Source: Caulobacter segnis ATCC 21756 (GTDB lineage Bacteria; Pseudomonadota; Alphaproteobacteria; Caulobacterales; Caulobacteraceae). From it: a stretch of 64,000 nt of DNA. The translations under genes and the position numbers were made by a program. Positions 17,864 to 27,127 of the stretch are shown here, one piece after another (within the stretch, counting starts at the first letter, position 1; the number at the start of each line of letters is the position of its first letter). The stretch lies in the NCBI RefSeq assembly GCF_000092285.1, contig NC_014100.1:2914001-2978000 (forward strand), written 5' to 3'. The notes below the pieces were generated by a model. It did no database searches and was not told the DNA's origin. It saw only the letters and a program-made list of their open reading frames with translations.

Positions 17864-18526
17864 ATGCTGACCCTTTTGGGCGTGGCGGTGATCGTGCTGG
17901 GCTTTGCTCTGCGCTTCAATCCGCTGCTGGTCGTGATCGCCGCCGCCTTGGCCTCGGGCCTGGCCGCCGGCTTGACGCCGGTCGAGGTTCTGGCCGCCTT
18001 CGGCAAGGCCTTCAACACCAACCGCTATGTCAGCGTCGCCTGGCTGGTCCTGCCCGCCATCGGGGTGCTGGAGCGCGCTGGACTACGCGAGCAGGCGCGG
18101 CGGACGATCCAGAGCCTGCGCGCCGCGACCGCGGGCCGGATCCTGCTGGCCTATCTGGCCCTGCGCCAGATCGCGGCGGCGCTGGGTCTCACCCAGGTGG
18201 CCGGTCAGGCCCAGACCGTCCGCCCGCTGCTGGCGCCGATGGCCGAGGCCGCGGCCGAGCCGCTTTCGGACGATGACCGCCAGCGCGTGCGGGCCATGAG
18301 CGCGGCGACCGACAATGTCGGCCTGTTCTTCGGCGAGGACATCTTCCTGGCCATCGGCTCGATCCTGCTGATCGTCGGCTTCCTGGATCAGAGCGGGATC
18401 ACGGTCGAACCGCTGGCGCTGTCGGTCTGGGCGATCCCGACCGCCATCGCCGCCTTCCTGATCCACGGGGCGCGCCTTCTGCTGTTCGACCGGACGCTGA
18501 AGCCCCAGGCGGAGGACGCGGCGTGA
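17864..18526 (+). CDS. DUF969 family membrane protein (predicted permease subunit)
   Basis: About 220 residues with several membrane helices (LTLLGVAVIVLGFALRF, LLVVIAAALASGLAAGL, WLVLPAIGVLERAG, IFLAIGSILLIVGFL). The NRYVSVAWLVLPAIGVLERAGL block is typical of DUF969. The family is nearly always found directly before DUF979, as here, and the two are thought to form one transporter. Start ATG 17864 with GGGGAG upstream. Its stop overlaps the next GTG (GTGA). Confidence 0.85.
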   Translation: MLTLLGVAVIVLGFALRFNPLLVVIAAALASGLAAGLTPVEVLAAFGKAFNTNRYVSVAWLVLPAIGVLERAGLREQARRTIQSLRAATAGRILLAYLALRQIAAALGLTQVAGQAQTVRPLLAPMAEAAAEPLSDDDRQRVRAMSAATDNVGLFFGEDIFLAIGSILLIVGFLDQSGITVEPLALSVWAIPTAIAAFLIHGARLLLFDRTLKPQAEDAA

Positions 18527-19479
18527 TCGGCCTGCCGCTCGTCTATCTGCTGGCGGGGCTGATGTTCGCCGCCTTCGCGGGCCTCAGCCTCGCCGACCGC
18601 GAAAACAACAAGCGCCTGGGCAACGCCGCCTTCTGGGGTCTGTTCGCGCTGAGCTTCCTGGCCGGCGACCACCTGGGCGACCTCGGCAACGGCCTGCTGG
18701 CGCTGGCGCTCGCGCTGATCGCGGGGGCGGGCCAGCTGGGCGTCGGGGTCCCCCGCACCACCTCGCCCGAGGACCGCGAGACGCTGGCGGCGCGGTACGG
18801 CGCGCGCCTGTTCATTCCCGCCCTGGTCATTCCCGTGCTGGTCCTGGCCGGCTCCCTGGCCTTCAAGCGCCTGACCCTCAATGGCGCGCCGCTGGTCGAT
18901 CCCAAGCAGGCGACGCTGATCTCGCTGGCCCTGGCCGCGCTGGTCGCGGCCGTCCTGGCGCAAGTGATGTTCCGTCAGCCGGCCGTCTCGGCCGTGCAGG
19001 AAGGTCGCAGGCTGATGGACCTGGTCGGCTGGGCCGCCCTGCTGCCGCAGATGCTGGCGGCGCTGGGCGCGGTCTTCGCCCTGGCGGGGGTGGGCAAGAC
19101 GATCGGCGAGATCGCGGTGATGGTCACGCCCGCCGACAGCCGCTTCGCCGCCGTCGCCGCCTATTGCCTGGGCATGGCGGTTTTCACGATCATGATGGGC
19201 AACGCCTTCGCCGCCTTCCCGGTGATGACCGGCGGCATCGCCCTGCCCCTGGTGATCGGCCGCTTCGGCGGCGACCCGGCCGTGGTCTGCGCCATCGGCA
19301 TGCTGTCGGGGTTCTGCGGAACCCTGCTGACGCCGCTGGCGGCCAACTTCAACCTTGTGCCGGCCGCGCTGTTGCAGTTGAAGGACCGCTACGCCGTGAT
19401 CCGCGCCCAGGCGCCGACCGCGATCCTGATGCTGATCGTCAATGTGATCCTGATGAACGCCCTCGCCTTCCATGCCTGA
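18523..19479 (+). CDS. DUF979 family membrane protein (predicted permease subunit)
   Basis: 318 residues and about nine hydrophobic segments. Characteristic blocks are MVTPADSRFAAVAAYCLGMAVFTIMMGNAFAAFPVMTGGIALPLVI and GMLSGFCGTLLTPLAANFN, the latter resembling the re-entrant loops of ion-coupled transporters. It starts at GTG 18523, overlapping the DUF969 stop by four bases, and is followed 15 bases later by DUF2891. The substrate is unknown; linkage to an alpha-helical-barrel-like protein hints at a sugar or organic acid. Confidence 0.85.
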   Translation: MIGLPLVYLLAGLMFAAFAGLSLADRENNKRLGNAAFWGLFALSFLAGDHLGDLGNGLLALALALIAGAGQLGVGVPRTTSPEDRETLAARYGARLFIPALVIPVLVLAGSLAFKRLTLNGAPLVDPKQATLISLALAALVAAVLAQVMFRQPAVSAVQEGRRLMDLVGWAALLPQMLAALGAVFALAGVGKTIGEIAVMVTPADSRFAAVAAYCLGMAVFTIMMGNAFAAFPVMTGGIALPLVIGRFGGDPAVVCAIGMLSGFCGTLLTPLAANFNLVPAALLQLKDRYAVIRAQAPTAILMLIVNVILMNALAFHA

Positions 19480-19494
19480 GATCGGCCGCCGCCC

Positions 19495-20490
19495 ATGAGC
19501 CTCGCCCGCTCCACGGCCACGCGCTTCGCCAAGATCGCGCTCGGGCATCTGACCCGCGAGTATCCGAACAAGCTGGATCACGTCATGGCCGGGCCGGAGG
19601 ACGTCCGCTCCCCGCGCGAGCTGCATCCGATCTTCTTCGGCAGCTTCGACTGGCATTCGTGCGTGCACGGATACTGGCTGCTGGCGACCTTGCTGCGCCT
19701 GCGCCCCGAGATGCCCGAGGCCGAGACCATCATCGCCCTGTTCGACGACGCCTTCACCGAGGAGAAGGTCGCCGGCGAGGTCGCCTATCTGGCGCGCCCG
19801 GAGAGCCGGGGCTTCGAACGCCCCTACGGCTGGGCCTGGAGCCTGATGCTGCAGGCCGAGCTGCTTCGCCACGACCGCCCGTGGGCGGCCGCGCACGCGC
19901 CCTTGGCCCTGGCGTTCAAGGCTCGCTTCGAGGCGTTCCTGCCAGTCGCCGACTATCCGGTCCGCGCCGGGACCCACTACAACACCGCCTTCGCCCTGGT
20001 GCTGGCCTACGAGTACGCCGAGATGACGGGTGATCAGGCGTTCTATGAGCTCATGCGCAACCGCGCCCTGGTCTGGTATGGCGAGGACGCCGCCTGCCAG
20101 GCTTGGGAGCCGTCCGGCGACGACTTCCTGTCTCCCGCCCTCATCGAGGCCGAGGCCATGCGCCGGCTGCTGCCGCAAGAGCGCTTCGAGCTGTGGTTTC
20201 CGCGCTTCCTGCCCGATCTTGCGCGCAAGCAGCCGGCGACGCTGTTCACGCCCGCCCGGGTCGCCGACCGCACCGACGGCAAGATCGCCCACCTCGACGG
20301 CTTGAACCTCTCGCGCGCCTGGTGTTGGCGCACCCTGGCCGGCGCGATGTCTGAGGCCGACCCTGCAAAACCCCACGCGATCAACGCGGCGCTGAGTCAT
20401 TTGGCCGCGGCGATCCCGCACATCTCGGGCGATTATATGGGCGAACATTGGCTGGCGACCTTCGCCCTGCTCGCCATGGAGAATGGCTAG
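19495..20490 (+). CDS. DUF2891 family protein
   Basis: 331 residues, no signal peptide. Conserved features visible are HPIFFGSFDWHSCVHGYWLL near the start, ERPYGWAWSLMLQAEL, YPVRAGTHYNTAFAL, EPSGDDFLSP and NLSRAWCWRTLA. The regularly spaced aromatic, His, Glu and Asp residues in helical repeats look like an alpha/alpha-barrel of glycoside-processing type; that is inference. Co-occurrence with DUF969 and DUF979 as the third operon gene suggests it acts on what the permease brings in. Confidence 0.85.
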   Translation: MSLARSTATRFAKIALGHLTREYPNKLDHVMAGPEDVRSPRELHPIFFGSFDWHSCVHGYWLLATLLRLRPEMPEAETIIALFDDAFTEEKVAGEVAYLARPESRGFERPYGWAWSLMLQAELLRHDRPWAAAHAPLALAFKARFEAFLPVADYPVRAGTHYNTAFALVLAYEYAEMTGDQAFYELMRNRALVWYGEDAACQAWEPSGDDFLSPALIEAEAMRRLLPQERFELWFPRFLPDLARKQPATLFTPARVADRTDGKIAHLDGLNLSRAWCWRTLAGAMSEADPAKPHAINAALSHLAAAIPHISGDYMGEHWLATFALLAMENG

Positions 20491-20670
20491 TCAATCGCCG
20501 AAGTAATCGATGCTCGATGAGCATTTGACAGCGTTGACAGACCTGAAATTTCTCCAGGCACACGCCGCCCGATCGAGCCCCCTCGTCGACGTTTCTCGCG
20601 GCTATGCTGCGAACAATCGTCGCGGCCCCGCACTGACCTAGGTTGATCAGCCTCAAGTCACGCTAAGACT

Positions 20671-20687
20671 GAATCAGGGATTGATTC
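20671..20687. promoter_or_regulatory. Pair of GANTC (CcrM) sites upstream of a small membrane protein
   Basis: GAATC at 20671-20675 and GATTC at 20683-20687 lie 37-53 bases before the ATG at 20724, where a promoter would be expected. GcrA and CcrM methylation could regulate it in Caulobacter. Two GANTC sites within 17 bases is much denser than chance in this GC-rich DNA. Confidence 0.4.
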
Positions 20688-20723
20688 GTCACGCCAAAGA
20701 GGGCGTGGAAAACGGGATTTCAT

Positions 20724-20840
20724 ATGGCTCAGACGCGAACTGACGTCCGCGCGGATGTCCGCCGATATCTCATCGCCAGCGTCGCCGGCTTCTGCCTCGG
20801 CATGACGCTCGGCTTCCTGATGATGTTCGGACTGAGCTGA
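20724..20840 (+). CDS. Small single-span membrane protein (38 residues)
   Basis: Begins MAQTRTDVRADVRRYLIASV. A charged N-terminus is followed by one hydrophobic span (LIASVAGFCLGMTLGFLMMFGL) running to the end. The G-x3-G-like spacing of small residues in the span suits helix packing. The reading frame is intact, and upstream there is a purine-rich GGAAAACGGGA about 9 bases before the ATG. It sits between DUF2891 and smpB with two GANTC sites before it. Function unknown. Confidence 0.5.
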   Translation: MAQTRTDVRADVRRYLIASVAGFCLGMTLGFLMMFGLS

Positions 20841-20873
20841 GCAAGAAAAGCCTAAGAACAGCGCCAACGGCGT

Positions 20874-21332
20874 CTAATCGCCGCGGTCGCCCTTCATCAG
20901 TCGCGCCTTGTCGCGCTGCCAATCGCGATTGGCCTCGGTCTCGCGCTTGTCATGCAGCTTCTTGCCCTTGGCGAGGCCGACTTCCAGCTTCGCCAGGCCC
21001 TTCTCGTTCCAATACAGCTTGATCGGAATGAGGGTGCGGCCCTCGCGCTGCACCGCGCCGATCAGCTTGTCGATCTGCTTGCGATGCAGCAGCAGCTTCC
21101 GGTGGCGGCGCGGCTCGTGGTTGAAGCGGTTGGCGTGGCCGTAGGGCGGAATGTCGGCGTTGATCAGCACGATCTCGCGCCCTTCGACCGAGGCGTAGGA
21201 CTCAGCGATGTTCGCCCGTCCGGTCCGCAGGCTCTTCACCTCGGTGCCGGTCAGCATGATGCCCGCCTCGAACGTCTCCTCGATGAAGTAGTCGTAGCGC
21301 GCCCGCCGATTTTCCGCGATCGGCTTGACCAT
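20874..21332 (-). CDS. smpB: SsrA-binding protein SmpB
   Basis: Brings tmRNA to stalled ribosomes for trans-translation. 152 residues. Typical blocks are [38 protein letters not shown] and the tail [23 protein letters not shown], which folds into the mRNA channel. Start ATG 21332 is 2 bases after the dapA stop, so dapA and smpB are one operon. No tmRNA gene was recognised in the window. Confidence 0.97.
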   Translation of the reverse strand: MVKPIAENRRARYDYFIEETFEAGIMLTGTEVKSLRTGRANIAESYASVEGREIVLINADIPPYGHANRFNHEPRRHRKLLLHRKQIDKLIGAVQREGRTLIPIKLYWNEKGLAKLEVGLAKGKKLHDKRETEANRDWQRDKARLMKGDRGD

Positions 21333-21334
21333 CG

Positions 21335-22216
21335 TCAGAAACCCGCCTCGCGCATGGCGTCCAGGATCGTCGGACGCACCGCCTCGGCGCAGGGCGTGAT
21401 CGGCAGGCGGACGTCTTCCGTGCACAGACCCAGGTGCGAGAGCGCGAACTTGGTCGGGGCCGGCGAGGAATCCAGGAACAAGGCCTTGTGCAGGCGCACC
21501 AGGCGGTCCTGCCAGTAGAGCCCAGTCTCCCACTGACCCTGCAGGCAGGCGTTCATGAAGGCCGAGCAGGCCTCGGGCGCGACATTGGCGGTGACCGAGA
21601 TCACGCCGTGGCCGCCATGGGCCATGTAGCCGAGCGCGGTCGGATCATCGCCCGACAGCATCACCCAGTCCTCGCCGCACATCAGGCGCTGCATGCTGAT
21701 GCGGGTCAGATCGCCGGTGGCGTCCTTGATGCCGACGATGTTGGGCAGCTTGGACAGGCGCGCCAGGGTCTCGTTGCTGATGTCGACGCCCGAGCGGCCG
21801 GGCACGTTGTAGACGAAGATCGGCAGCTGGACGGCGTTGTTGATCGCCTCGTAGTGGCGATAGAGGCCTTCCTGGCTCGGACGATTGTAATAGGGCGTCA
21901 CGACCAGCGCCGCGTCGGCGCCGATGGCCTTGGCGTGCTGGGCCAGCTCGATGGCCTCGTCGGTCGAGTTGCTGCCGGCGCCGGCGATCACCGGCACGCG
22001 GCCGGCGGCGGTCTTCACACACAGCTCGACGACGCGGCGGTGCTCTTCGTGCGACAGGGTCGAGGTCTCGCCGGTGGTGCCGACCGGCACCAGGCCGTGG
22101 ACGCCGCCCGCGATCTGACGCTCCACCAGCGCCATGAAGGCTTTCTCGTCGACCTCCCCGTCCTTGAACGGCGTGACGAGGGCAGGAATGACGCCCTTGA
22201 ACGGGGAATGGACCAT
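21335..22216 (-). CDS. dapA: 4-hydroxy-tetrahydrodipicolinate synthase
   Basis: Condenses pyruvate with aspartate semialdehyde, the first committed step to diaminopimelate and lysine. 293 residues, a TIM barrel. Motifs: [16 protein letters not shown] (pyruvate/Thr-Thr pair), [18 protein letters not shown] (catalytic Tyr), [11 protein letters not shown] with Arg, and GIKDATGD with the Schiff-base Lys. Start ATG 22216. First gene of the dapA-smpB operon and divergent from the lytic transglycosylase gene. Confidence 0.97.
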   Translation of the reverse strand: MVHSPFKGVIPALVTPFKDGEVDEKAFMALVERQIAGGVHGLVPVGTTGETSTLSHEEHRRVVELCVKTAAGRVPVIAGAGSNSTDEAIELAQHAKAIGADAALVVTPYYNRPSQEGLYRHYEAINNAVQLPIFVYNVPGRSGVDISNETLARLSKLPNIVGIKDATGDLTRISMQRLMCGEDWVMLSGDDPTALGYMAHGGHGVISVTANVAPEACSAFMNACLQGQWETGLYWQDRLVRLHKALFLDSSPAPTKFALSHLGLCTEDVRLPITPCAEAVRPTILDAMREAGF

Positions 22217-22502
22217 GACTTGCAAATTGCCGTGAGAATGGCGCCGCGTCGGTTGCGGCAGGACGAAGGAGGCGGACAATATGTCCCTGCCCCGCCGTCC
22301 CGCAACCCGGGCGCGTCGAGGCTGGAGCGGTTTGATCGGACCAGGCCCTCGGGTCAAGTCCCGCCAACCCTCCTTTAAACATAATCCGGCCTGATCTTGT
22401 TTCGGACCCGGATTTGCGATTCGAAGAGACCCCTGTCGCCAGCGCGTATCCGGCTGCGGCGTGGTCGAGGCTCTCGTCCGGAGCCTGGTTGAGGAGTGCG
22501 TT

Positions 22503-24578
22503 TTGGCTTCAGTTCTGCGCCGTGTCATGCTCGGAGGGGCCTGCATTGTCGCCGTTTGCGGCGTCGCGGACGCTCAGACGGCCGCGCCCGATCTCGTCAG
22601 CTCGTCGATCAGCGCGGGCGCGAGCTCCGTCTCCGACACCGACGCCGCCAACCTGCGGACGGCTCTGTCCTCCGCCAAGCGCGGTGATGTCTCCGGAACG
22701 CGCGCGGCCATGGCCAGCCTGAGCGATCCCGTGGCCCGCAAGATCGCCCTCTGGGCCTTGGTCGACAGCAACGCCGAGGCGCTGGGCTTCTATGATCTCG
22801 ACTCGGCCCGCCGCGAGCTGGTCGGCTGGCCGCGCGGCGCGCGGCGCGACGCCGCGACCGAGCGCGCCTTGGCGACCTCGGGCCTGGATCCCGCGCGTAT
22901 CGTCGCCTGGTTCGGCGGCGCCCAGCCGGCGACGGCGGAAGGCGTCATGACCCTGGCCAGCGCCCTGCAGGCGACCGGCCGCCAGCAGGCCGCGACGGAC
23001 CTGATCCGCCGCACCTTCCGCGACACGGTGTTCGAGGCCGACGCCCAGCGCGCGATGATCGCGCGCTTCGGCGCCCTGCTCACGCCCGACGACTATGTCC
23101 GCCGCGCCGACATCCTGCTGTACGGCCAGCAGGGCCCCGCCGCGCGCGAGATCGTTTCGATGCTGTCGGAGACGCAACAGGCCGCCGCCCGCACGCGCAT
23201 GGCCTATCGTCAGAGCGCGGCCAACGCCAACGACCTCTACAATAACCTGACGCCGGACTTGCAGGACTCGCCGGGCGTGGTGTTCGAGCGCGCCGCCTAT
23301 CTGCGCCGCAAGGGCATGGAGACCCTGGCCCTGCCGATGGTGGCGAACTTCCCCGCGCCACCGACGGAAGAGGCCTCGGCGACGATCTGGAAGGAGCGCA
23401 AGCAACTGGTCGTCGCGGCGCTGCAGTCCGGCGACAACGCCGGCGCGTACGCCGCCGCCAGCAACACGCGCGCCCTGACGCCCACCGAGATCGCCGAGTC
23501 GGAGTTCTTCGCCGGCTGGATCGCGCTCTCGAGGCTGAGGAACCCCGACGCCGCCGCGGCCCACTTCGCCCAGATCGCCGCCGTCGGCGCCTCGCCGATC
23601 ACCAAGGGCAGAGCGCTCTATTGGCAAGGCCGCGCCGCCGAGGCGCAGGGCGACCCGATCGCGGCCCAGGCCTTCTATTTCGAGGGCGCGCGCTACATCA
23701 CCACCTTCTATGGCCAGCTCTCCGCCGAGAAGGCTGGACTCCGGGAGCTTCGCCTTGAGCGCGATCCGGTGATCACCGCCGCCGATCGCGCCCGCTTCTA
23801 CAGCCGCGAGCAGGTCCGCGCCGCGCGGATCCTCGCCGACATCGGCGCGCGCGACCAGTTCCGCAGCCTGATGCTCTATATCGACGACGTCCTGCCCGAC
23901 GCCCAGGAGACCGCCCTGCTGGTCGACATGGCGCGCGGCTATGGCGATCAGGACCTGGCCATGCGCGCGGTCCGCGCCGCCGCCCAGAAGGGCATTATTC
24001 TCGCCGAGCGGGGCTATCCGCTGCTGGACCACCACTTCACACCGGTCCCCGGCGCGGCCGAGACGGCGTTCGTCTATTCGATCTCGCGCCAGGAGAGCAA
24101 TTTCGATCCCGAGGCCCGCTCCGGCGTCGGCGCGCGCGGCATGATGCAGTTGATGCCGGCCACGGCCTCGCTGGTGGCGCGTAAGCTGGGCGAGGACCAC
24201 TCGGTCGATCGCCTGTCCGACGCGTCCTACAACATGCGCCTAGGCTCGGTTTACCTGGGCCAAATGGTCAACAATTTCAGCGGCTCGTACATCATGGCCG
24301 CCGCCGCCTACAACGCCGGCCCGGGCCGGCCCGCACGCTGGGTGAACCAGTGCGGCGACCCGCGCGGCGCCATGACCGACCCGCTCGACTTCATCGAGTG
24401 CATCCCCTTCTCCGAGACCCGCAACTACGTGATGCGGACCCTGGAGACGACCATGGTCTATCGCGCCCGGCTGAACGGCGGCGTCACGCCCTTGACGCTC
24501 TCCAGCGAGCTCAAGCGCGGCGGCTACAGCTACAACGCGGCGGTGGCCTCGGCCGAGACCGTGGCGGCGCAGCCTTAA
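22503..24578 (+). CDS. Soluble lytic murein transglycosylase (Slt70-like)
   Basis: About 691 residues. A signal peptide ([16 protein letters not shown], cut before QTAAPD) sends it to the periplasm. A long alpha-superhelical U/L region with many AA-rich helices is followed by the SLT domain: [30 protein letters not shown] with catalytic Glu531, and [15 protein letters not shown]. It cleaves the glycan backbone to 1,6-anhydro-muropeptides. Start is set at TTG 22503 because GAGGAG lies 6 bases upstream; a GTG at 22461 in frame has no such site. Caulobacter has SdpA/SdpB of this class, but which one this is cannot be told. Confidence 0.92.
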   Translation: MASVLRRVMLGGACIVAVCGVADAQTAAPDLVSSSISAGASSVSDTDAANLRTALSSAKRGDVSGTRAAMASLSDPVARKIALWALVDSNAEALGFYDLDSARRELVGWPRGARRDAATERALATSGLDPARIVAWFGGAQPATAEGVMTLASALQATGRQQAATDLIRRTFRDTVFEADAQRAMIARFGALLTPDDYVRRADILLYGQQGPAAREIVSMLSETQQAAARTRMAYRQSAANANDLYNNLTPDLQDSPGVVFERAAYLRRKGMETLALPMVANFPAPPTEEASATIWKERKQLVVAALQSGDNAGAYAAASNTRALTPTEIAESEFFAGWIALSRLRNPDAAAAHFAQIAAVGASPITKGRALYWQGRAAEAQGDPIAAQAFYFEGARYITTFYGQLSAEKAGLRELRLERDPVITAADRARFYSREQVRAARILADIGARDQFRSLMLYIDDVLPDAQETALLVDMARGYGDQDLAMRAVRAAAQKGIILAERGYPLLDHHFTPVPGAAETAFVYSISRQESNFDPEARSGVGARGMMQLMPATASLVARKLGEDHSVDRLSDASYNMRLGSVYLGQMVNNFSGSYIMAAAAYNAGPGRPARWVNQCGDPRGAMTDPLDFIECIPFSETRNYVMRTLETTMVYRARLNGGVTPLTLSSELKRGGYSYNAAVASAETVAAQP

Positions 24579-24585
24579 CGCCGAC

Positions 24586-25341
24586 CTAGGCTCGTCGCGC
24601 AGCCAGAACCAGACCTGCCGGCGTCTCCACCAGTTCGCCGTTGAGGCCGAACACCCCCGCCAGAACCTCGGGCGAAAGAGCTTCGCGCGGCGCGCCTTCG
24701 GCGACGATGCGGCCCTGCGAGACGACGACTACCCGATCGCAGGCCCGCCCCGCCAGACCCAGGTCGTGCAACGTGACGACCACCGCCGCCCCGCCCGCGG
24801 CTTCGGCGCGCAGCAGGTCCAGGGTCAGCAACTGGGCGTCGGGATCCAGACCGGCCACCGGCTCATCGGCGACCAGCAGCGGCGCGCGGGTCGCCAGCAG
24901 ACGCGCCAGCAGCACCCTCGCCCGCTCGCCGCCCGACATGTCGAGGACGCCGCGATCGACCAACTCGCCGGCGCCCACACGCGCCAGGCAAGCCCGCGCC
25001 AGCCTGTCGGCCTCGGGTTCCGAAAGATCGCTCGCGCCCAAGGCCGCGATCATGCGCGCCGGCAGGTTCCAAGCCGCGCGCCGCTCCTGCGGCAGGTAGC
25101 CGACCAGGCGCGCGCGCTCATCGGGCTTCAGCGCGGACACGGGTCGACTGGACAACAGCGCCTCGCCCGCCGCCAGCGGCAGAAGGCCCAGGCCCGCGCG
25201 CAGCAGGCTGGTCTTGCCGGCGCCGTTCGGACCGACGATCCCGACGACCTCGCCCGGAGCAATGGCCAGGCTCGCGGCCTCCAGCACCGTCTTGCGCCCG
25301 TGACGGGCGGTCACGGCGTCCAGCGTCCAGACCGCGCTCAT
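24586..25341 (-). CDS. Cobalamin/Fe-siderophore-type ABC transporter ATP-binding protein (BtuD-like)
   Basis: 251 residues. Walker A GIVGPNGAGKTSLL, signature DMSGGERARVLLARLL, Walker B PLLVADEPVAGLD and the switch His in TLHDLGLAG are intact. It powers uptake through the BtuC-like permease whose gene overlaps it by four bases (ATGA). Last gene of a TetR-F-C-D operon with every junction overlapping. The substrate could be cobalamin or a siderophore; BtuF-type resemblance of the binding protein favours a corrinoid. Confidence 0.9.
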   Translation of the reverse strand: MSAVWTLDAVTARHGRKTVLEAASLAIAPGEVVGIVGPNGAGKTSLLRAGLGLLPLAAGEALLSSRPVSALKPDERARLVGYLPQERRAAWNLPARMIAALGASDLSEPEADRLARACLARVGAGELVDRGVLDMSGGERARVLLARLLATRAPLLVADEPVAGLDPDAQLLTLDLLRAEAAGGAAVVVTLHDLGLAGRACDRVVVVSQGRIVAEGAPREALSPEVLAGVFGLNGELVETPAGLVLAARRA

Positions 25342-26324
25342 GACCGCCAGCTCCGTGCGGCGCGCCAGGCCAGGAGGCCGAAGGCGGGCGCGCCGAACAG
25401 GGCGGTGACGACGCCCAGCTTCAGCTCCTGTTCGGTCGGGATCAGGCGCGCGGCGAGGTCAGCGACGACCAACAGCAGCGCTCCGGCCAGGGCCGAGGGC
25501 CACAGGATCCGTTTGGGGTCGTCGCGCACCAGCGCCCGCACCAGGTGCGGCGCGGCCAGGCCGACAAAGCCGATCACGCCCGCCGCCGCGACGGCCGCGC
25601 CGGTCAGCAGCGCCGCGCCAGCGACCGCATAGACCCGCAGTCGCGCCATCGGCAGAGCCGACATCCGCGCGGCCTCCTCGCCCAGGGTCAGCATCCGCAG
25701 GCCGTTTCCAGCGCGCAGGCAGAGCGCCGCGCCGATCGCCATCGGGACCAAAGCCCGCAGGGCGTCCATCGCGTCACGGTTCTGCACCGAGCCCATCAGC
25801 CAGGCCAGGATCTCGGCCATCGCCACCGGCGAGGGCGACAGGTTGAAGACCAGCGCCGTAAGTGCGCCGCCGAAGGCCGATAGCGCCACGCCGAACAGGA
25901 TCAGCGCCTCGGGCTCACGGAACCGCGCCGCCAGGGCCACGACCAGGACGCCGGCGACCAGGGCGCCCAGCAGCGCCGAAAGTTCGATCGCGCCGGGAAT
26001 GACGGCGAGGCCGGCCGAGATGGCGATCGCCGCCCCCAGGCCGGAGACCGCCGAGACCCCCAGCACGCCCGGATCAGCCAGCGGGTTGCGCAGCAGGCCC
26101 TGCATGGTCGCGCCGGCCAGGCCCAGGGCCGCGCCGACCAGGGCCGCGACCGCGGCCCGCGGCGCGCGGATCGTCCACAACACCTCGCCGGGCGGCGATC
26201 CCGGCTGGATCAGAGCCTGGACGTACTGGCTCCAGGTCATCGGCGTCTCGCCCAAAGCCACGGCCAAGACCGTCGCCAGCGCCAGGACGAACAACATCAG
26301 GAGACATAGTCGAAGAACGCTCAT
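25338..26324 (-). CDS. FecCD/BtuC-family ABC transporter permease
   Basis: About 328 residues with around ten membrane helices. The family block RAPRAAVAALVGAALGLAGATMQGLLRNPLADPGVLGVSAVSGLGA is nearly complete, and GVIGFVGLAAPHLVRALVRDD is the coupling region that meets the ATPase. Start ATG 26324 overlaps the stop of the binding-protein gene (ATGA). Forms the inner-membrane channel for a corrinoid or iron chelate. Confidence 0.92.
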   Translation of the reverse strand: MSVLRLCLLMLFVLALATVLAVALGETPMTWSQYVQALIQPGSPPGEVLWTIRAPRAAVAALVGAALGLAGATMQGLLRNPLADPGVLGVSAVSGLGAAIAISAGLAVIPGAIELSALLGALVAGVLVVALAARFREPEALILFGVALSAFGGALTALVFNLSPSPVAMAEILAWLMGSVQNRDAMDALRALVPMAIGAALCLRAGNGLRMLTLGEEAARMSALPMARLRVYAVAGAALLTGAAVAAAGVIGFVGLAAPHLVRALVRDDPKRILWPSALAGALLLVVADLAARLIPTEQELKLGVVTALFGAPAFGLLAWRAARSWRS

Positions 26325-27127
26325 CGCGACGCTTCCGCCAGCATCCGCGCGCCGTCGGCGGCGAACCAGCCCGGGCAACCGACCACCGAGGCCGGCAGCG
26401 AAGCGGCGGTGCGGGTCGCGACCGCGCGCTGGAGCGCGGCGTGGCGACCGGGGCCCCAACGATCGGCCCCGGCTCGGGCCATGTCGAAGAGTCCCAGCAC
26501 CACCGCCGCCGGCGGTCGCATCACCAATCCCTCCAGCGACACCGGCGCGAAGTAAGGCGTCGAGGTCGCGTTGGCGTATCCGGCCGCTTTGAGCAGGGCG
26601 TCGATCAGGGTCCCCGAGCCCGCCGTGAAGCCGCCTGGCGTCAGATAGAGCGCCGACCGGCCCCTCCCCGCCCCCGCCGCGCCGGCCAACTGGGCGTCCA
26701 TGCGCGCGACGATCGCCTCGCCCTGCGCGCGGCGATCCAGCGCGGTCGCGACCTTGCGCACATTGGCGCGGACGCCGTCGAAGTCGGCCGCGTCGTCCAG
26801 GACGACGGTGGTCACGCCCTTGCGCTCGAGCGCCTGAACAAGCCGGGCGTCACCGCCCCATAGCCGCACCACGACCTGAGGCCGCGCCGCGACCAGACTC
26901 TCGAACGTGGCGCGCCGCAAAGGCAGACCGACGGCCGCGTTTCGCATGTAGCTGTCGCGGGAGACGGCGCGGTAGGACAGGCCGACGATGCTGTCGCGCG
27001 GGGCCAGGGCCAGCACATACTGGTCGGCGCAGGAATCCAGGGACATGACACGCGGAGCCGCCAGCGCGGCGCCGGGGGCGAGCGCCAGCGCCGCCACAAG
27101 GGCGCACAAGGCCTTGGCGGCGCGCAT
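26321..27127 (-). CDS. Periplasmic substrate-binding protein, BtuF/FepB-like
   Basis: 268 residues. Signal peptide MRAAKALCALVAALALAPGAALA. The mature part starts PRVMSLDSCADQYVLALAPRD, typical of the class III binding fold (two lobes joined by one helix). Later come ESLVAARPQVVVRLWGG and SLEGLVMRPPAAVVLG. ATG 27127 is preferred over the adjacent TTG. Overlaps the TetR gene stop (TGATG) and the permease start. Delivers ligand to the BtuC/D-like pair. Confidence 0.88.
   Translation of the reverse strand: MRAAKALCALVAALALAPGAALAAPRVMSLDSCADQYVLALAPRDSIVGLSYRAVSRDSYMRNAAVGLPLRRATFESLVAARPQVVVRLWGGDARLVQALERKGVTTVVLDDAADFDGVRANVRKVATALDRRAQGEAIVARMDAQLAGAAGAGRGRSALYLTPGGFTAGSGTLIDALLKAAGYANATSTPYFAPVSLEGLVMRPPAAVVLGLFDMARAGADRWGPGRHAALQRAVATRTAASLPASVVGCPGWFAADGARMLAEASR

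Noticed and set aside
18388..20448. A 686-residue open frame opposite the DUF969-DUF2891 operon
   Set aside because: Antisense shadow with low-complexity Gln/Arg/Gly composition; the sense genes are recognised families.
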